Shown: positions 7,856 to 10,167 of the stretch, in pieces
Numbering within the stretch: position 1 is the stretch's first letter
Layout of the letters: each line of letters begins with the position of its first letter
DNA from: RGIG6904 sp024680835
Lineage (GTDB): Bacteria > Bacillota > Clostridia > Lachnospirales > Lachnospiraceae
Direction: 5' to 3'
NCBI GenBank assembly: GCA_024680835.1
Contig: JAILBP010000159.1
Span: 1-10,167, forward strand
Length of the DNA stretch: 10,167 bases
Made by a program: the position numbers and the translations under genes
The notes under the pieces: model-generated
Seen by the model: the letters and a program-made list of their open reading frames with translations, nothing else
Databases searched by the model: none
Told to the model about the DNA's origin: nothing

Positions 7856-7856
7856 C
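7841..7856. promoter_or_regulatory. 16-bp dyad over the -35 region, candidate operator
   Basis: GTTGCA and TGCAAC are perfect 6-bp inverted arms separated by 4 bp. The inner 8 bp on one side (GTTGCAAC) are also a palindrome by themselves. Overlap with the predicted -35 suggests a repressor site, but no regulator is encoded nearby and I cannot name a matching family. Confidence 0.4.
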
Positions 7857-7873
7857 AATTTTCTGTATTCTTA

Positions 7874-7927
7874 TTCATCTGATGTGTCTGAAAACAGATG
7901 ATCAACTCCGTAATCGATCATCTCTCT
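7874..7927. repeat. direct repeat, copy A (HNH gene 3' end)
   Basis: 54 bp matching copy B at 9922-9972 in the same orientation, with 46 identities over 51 aligned bases plus a 3-bp insertion. The longest exact runs are 17 bases (TGTGTCTGAAAACAGAT) and 13 bases (CCGTAATCGATCA). The copies flank the DUF554 and glycerate kinase genes. Confidence 0.9.
7896..7923. repeat. inverted repeat within copy A
   Basis: AGATGATC and GATCATCT are perfect 8-bp arms around a 12-nt loop. The corresponding bases in copy B do not form these arms, because the substitutions between the copies fall in them. No T run follows on either strand, so it is not a terminator of standard type. It may be an operator, an RNA structure or chance. 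Confidence 0.5.
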
Positions 7928-7975
7928 GGTTATACTATTGTAAAAGCTTATTCTCTTTCATAAGGAGTCTGTTTT

Positions 7976-9100
7976 TCATCCTTTAAGAGTTTTCATGACC
8001 TCTAAAGCTCTTTGATAATACACCTCTTCAGCATGGCTGACCGCGTACTCCGGCGTGATGCTGTCATCTGCCAGAGCCTCTATCCTTGTAATTCCATGCT
8101 CTTTGATGTGTTCATAACCGTCGCCGAGACAGCCGCATAAGGCAATGCACGGAACACCTGCCTTTTTTGCCCTGTCTCCGATTCCCTGTACTGCTTTACC
8201 TGCACTGCTCTGTCCGTCAAGCCGGCCTTCTCCAGTGATGATGTAGTCGGCATCTCTGATGAGTGTATTGAATCCGGTTAAATCCAGCAGAGTCTCTATT
8301 CCGGAGCACATATCTGCCCCAAGGAACAGCCTGAGAGCAGCTCCCATGCCTCCGGCCGCTCCCGCCCCTTTTATCTCATCGGGGTCTACACCAAATGTCT
8401 TTATCAGTACTCTGCGGTAATTCTGCATTCCATCCTCCAGAGCCTCCAATTCATATCTGCCTGCTCCCTTTTGAGGTCCGTAAACATATGTTGCACCATG
8501 TTCACCACAGAGCGGGTTCGTAACATCACACATCACCGTAAAAGCTGTATTTCCCGCTTCGGGGATGAGTCTTCCTGTATCAATATCGCACACCCTTGAT
8601 AAATCATCCCCTCGTCCATCCAACAGCCTGCCGTCCTTGTCAAAAAACCTGATACCCAATGCGGTCATTGCTCCCATACCACCGTCGTTGATAGCAGAGC
8701 CTCCTATGGCGATGGTAACATCCCGGTATCCGTTGATCAGCGCACTTCGTATGAGCTCTCCCGTTCCAAAACTGCTTGTATACAGAGGATTTCTTTTAGC
8801 GCTTTCTACGAGAGTCAGTCCCGATGCCTGCGCCATCTCGACCACTGCCCTGTTCCCGCCGAAAACACCGTAAACCGAATTTATCTCTCTCATCAACGGA
8901 TCATGAACCCTTGTCGGTATCAGGACACCATCTGTCGTATTCATCAGCGCATCTAATGTGCCTTCCCCGCCATCCGCTATAACGACCGGCACACACTCAC
9001 ATTCACCAAAGGTCTCTGTTGCCGCCTTAGTCAGAATACGGGCTGTTTTTTTACTTGATAAGGATCCCTTAAAGGCATCCGATGCAAATACAAGCTTCAT
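7976..9100 (-). CDS. glxK: glycerate kinase, class II (GarK/GlxK family)
   Basis: Cytoplasmic enzyme that phosphorylates D-glycerate with ATP. Members of this family generally form 2-phosphoglycerate, feeding glycerate from glyoxylate, sugar-acid or serine catabolism into lower glycolysis. From the ATG at 9100 there are 374 residues, the usual length. Family motifs in order: SDAFKGSLSS at 7-16, ADGGEGT at 42-48, IGGSAINDGGMG at 132-143, CDVTNPLCGEHGA at 191-203 and ITGEGRLDGQS at 288-298. I chose the ATG at 9100 because family members begin with a MKIVIA-like strand directly before SD.FKGSLS; an in-frame GTG at 9112 would add four residues. The ribosome binding site is weak for either, which suggests translation coupled to the preceding DUF554 gene, whose stop is 23 nt upstream. 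No transporter or tartronate-semialdehyde reductase gene is in view, so the source of glycerate is unknown. I see no clear terminator after it. Confidence 0.94.
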   Translation of the reverse strand: MKLVFASDAFKGSLSSKKTARILTKAATETFGECECVPVVIADGGEGTLDALMNTTDGVLIPTRVHDPLMREINSVYGVFGGNRAVVEMAQASGLTLVESAKRNPLYTSSFGTGELIRSALINGYRDVTIAIGGSAINDGGMGAMTALGIRFFDKDGRLLDGRGDDLSRVCDIDTGRLIPEAGNTAFTVMCDVTNPLCGEHGATYVYGPQKGAGRYELEALEDGMQNYRRVLIKTFGVDPDEIKGAGAAGGMGAALRLFLGADMCSGIETLLDLTGFNTLIRDADYIITGEGRLDGQSSAGKAVQGIGDRAKKAGVPCIALCGCLGDGYEHIKEHGITRIEALADDSITPEYAVSHAEEVYYQRALEVMKTLKG

Positions 9101-9123
9101 CTTATTTACCACAACATCTAAGC

Positions 9124-9849
9124 TCAGAATAACCGCGGCAGATATGCTGCAACCACCGCCAGTACTACAGCCGGCAGCATGTTTGCCACACGGAGGGTCT
9201 TTCCCCAGACAAGGTTTATACCGACACAGAATATCAGTATTGAGCCCACCAGCGACAGATTTGCAATTGCAACCTCTGTCATTATCGGTGAGATAAGCCT
9301 GGCGAGCAGGGTAATGCTCCCTTCAAAGAGCAGTATCGGTATGGCTGAAAACGCGCATCCCTTTCCCAATGAGGATGTCATTACCGCTATTATTATAAAA
9401 TCCAGCACAGATTTTACCGCAAGTGTGGAATAGTCTCCCATTACACCGTCCTGAATCGCACCAACAATCGCCATCGCGCCTATACACACCGTTAACGAGG
9501 ATGTGACAAATGCATTTACAAACTGCTTGTCGCCGCTGTTTCCCGTTTTTTTCTTAAGCCATTCCCCGAATATCTCAAATCCCTTTTCAATTCCTATCAA
9601 CTCTCCGATCACAGTGCCGATTGCCAGACACAATACGATCAGCATGGAATTTCCACCGACAATGGTATTCCCGTCAATGCGCAGCATCCCCTGCATTGCT
9701 CCTGCTATGGCGATAAATAAAACACTGATACCGCAAGCCTTATTGATTGCCTCCTGCTGCTCCTGTCTGAAAAGCTTTCCCGTAAAATGACCTATTATTC
9801 CTCCAAATATAATCGCTACTGTGTTTATTGCCGTTCCTAACCCTATCAT
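9124..9849 (-). CDS. DUF554 (YqgA/YdfK-type) integral membrane protein
   Basis: Polytopic membrane protein of the DUF554 family, about which little is known experimentally; a transport role is often supposed but not shown by anything here. The 241 residues fit the family size. I count about seven or eight hydrophobic segments, near residues 3-22, 40-57, 67-87, 112-132, 143-160, 166-187, 191-213 and 222-238. The N-terminal MIGLGTAINTVAIIFGGIIG is typical of the family, and a similar Gly-rich pattern recurs near 200 (SLVGSILIFCVGINLVWG). The start is an ATG preceded by GAGGG at 9 nt. The glycerate kinase gene follows after 23 nt, so the two are probably co-transcribed; a glycerate-related role would be a guess from context only. 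The HNH gene stop is 48 nt upstream. A TATACT lies in that gap, but I found no -35 partner at proper spacing. Confidence 0.9.
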   Translation of the reverse strand: MIGLGTAINTVAIIFGGIIGHFTGKLFRQEQQEAINKACGISVLFIAIAGAMQGMLRIDGNTIVGGNSMLIVLCLAIGTVIGELIGIEKGFEIFGEWLKKKTGNSGDKQFVNAFVTSSLTVCIGAMAIVGAIQDGVMGDYSTLAVKSVLDFIIIAVMTSSLGKGCAFSAIPILLFEGSITLLARLISPIMTEVAIANLSLVGSILIFCVGINLVWGKTLRVANMLPAVVLAVVAAYLPRLF

Positions 9850-9897
9850 AATAACAAACCCTCAGAACTTTTTCGTCAGTATAGTATATATTCTGTC

Positions 9898-10167
9898 TTA
9901 ACATCCCTGCTGTGTACCGTTTTCATCTGTGTCTGAAAACAGATAGTCAACCCCGTAATCGATCAGTTCTCTTGTTTCTTCATTTGTCCTCTTATCGCTT
10001 TTCTTTCGATTACATCTCCAGCATAAAGTCTGCAGATTATCTTCCGTGAAGCCTGTTCCGCCTTGCGATACGGGCTTGATGTGATCGATCTCCAGCAACA
10101 GATAATCACCTAATCCGGGGAGCATATCATCCAACATTCCCTTGGATATGCCACATATCTGACATGT
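9898..10167 (-). CDS. HNH endonuclease, C-terminal part (5' end outside window)
   Basis: The frame is open to the right edge, so the ATG at 10135-10137 is internal and the true start lies outside the window. The 89 visible codons before the stop contain a first CxxC (TCQICG) right at the edge, the HNH core LEIDHIKPVSQGGTGF, in which the Asp-His pair is the catalytic centre, then NLQTLCWRCNRKKSD with the second CxxC and the Asn of the motif. The four cysteines would hold a structural zinc. Such domains nick or cut DNA and occur in restriction, phage and stand-alone proteins. The missing N-terminus prevents assignment to any of these. The C-terminal tail after the domain (TNEETRELIDYG onward) is the part copied near 7871-7931. 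No DNA methylase, terminase or intron feature is visible nearby. Confidence 0.88.
   Translation of the reverse strand, partial: TCQICGISKGMLDDMLPGLGDYLLLEIDHIKPVSQGGTGFTEDNLQTLCWRCNRKKSDKRTNEETRELIDYGVDYLFSDTDENGTQQGC
9922..9972. repeat. direct repeat, copy B (inside the HNH gene)
   Basis: 51 bp within the 3' end of the intact HNH gene, matching copy A at 7874-7927 in the same orientation. The start-to-start distance is about 2.05 kb. Recombination between the copies would remove the DUF554 and glycerate kinase genes. Confidence 0.9.

Larger units (their letters stand above)
7871..7931 (-). pseudogene. remnant of the 3' end of an HNH endonuclease gene
   Basis: Read on the minus strand, this stretch ends in TREMIDYGVDHLFSDTSDE followed by TAA. 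The intact HNH gene at the right of the window contains TRELIDYGVDYLFSDTDEN near its own C-terminus. Over the shared 51 aligned bases the two differ at five positions and by one inserted codon. Three of the five substitutions are synonymous and the others are Leu/Met and Tyr/His, which indicates descent from a translated homologue rather than chance. The frame is closed by a TGA a short way upstream and no HNH motif precedes it, so only the tail survives. Weaker, gapped similarity may continue to about 7960. It lies between the glycerate kinase stop and the promoter of the 702-aa gene. Confidence 0.8.

Noticed and set aside
7941..7966. CTTAT...ATAAG stem followed by CTTTT after the glycerate kinase stop
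   Set aside because: Five AT-rich pairs and a short, interrupted T run; insufficient for an intrinsic terminator.
9878..9896. Imperfect dyad and TATACT between the HNH and DUF554 genes
   Set aside because: Three of nine pairs fail, and no -35 hexamer lies at 16-18 nt from TATACT, so neither an operator nor a promoter is supported.

Overview
The window reads as a chromosomal segment from a low-to-mid-GC Gram-positive bacterium of the Clostridia, most likely a Lachnospiraceae relative. The reasons are an HPr kinase/phosphorylase of Gram-positive type next to rapZ, strong AGGAGG-like ribosome binding sites, and sigma-A-like promoters. The genus cannot be fixed from the sequence. Every gene I support lies on the minus strand, so transcription runs from the right edge to the left edge.

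Right part (10167 to about 7780). An HNH nuclease, cut by the window edge, is followed by a DUF554/YqgA-type membrane protein and a class II glycerate kinase; the last two are 23 nt apart and probably co-transcribed. Just after the glycerate kinase is a short broken copy of the 3' end of the HNH gene. The two HNH 3' ends form an imperfect direct repeat around the two-gene cassette, the clearest sign of past rearrangement here.

Middle (7860 to 5500). One gene encodes a large, highly charged, helix-rich protein of unknown function (702 aa). It looks like a separate transcription unit: a promoter with a 16-bp dyad over the -35 region, a strong ribosome binding site, and two consecutive intrinsic terminators.

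Left part (5430 to 1). A promoter with an extended -10 precedes what looks like an operon: a membrane-anchored protein with a beta-propeller-like extracellular part, hprK, an M18 aminopeptidase and rapZ (cut by the left edge). HprK controls carbon catabolite repression through HPr Ser46. RapZ is a nucleotide-binding regulator tied elsewhere to amino-sugar and cell-envelope metabolism. The membrane protein and the peptidase are unexpected partners for this regulatory pair.

I see no rRNA, tRNA, CRISPR array, insertion sequence or phage gene. No complete new system is evident. The items most worth following are the HNH-tail direct repeats, the 702-aa orphan protein and the surface protein at the head of the hprK operon.
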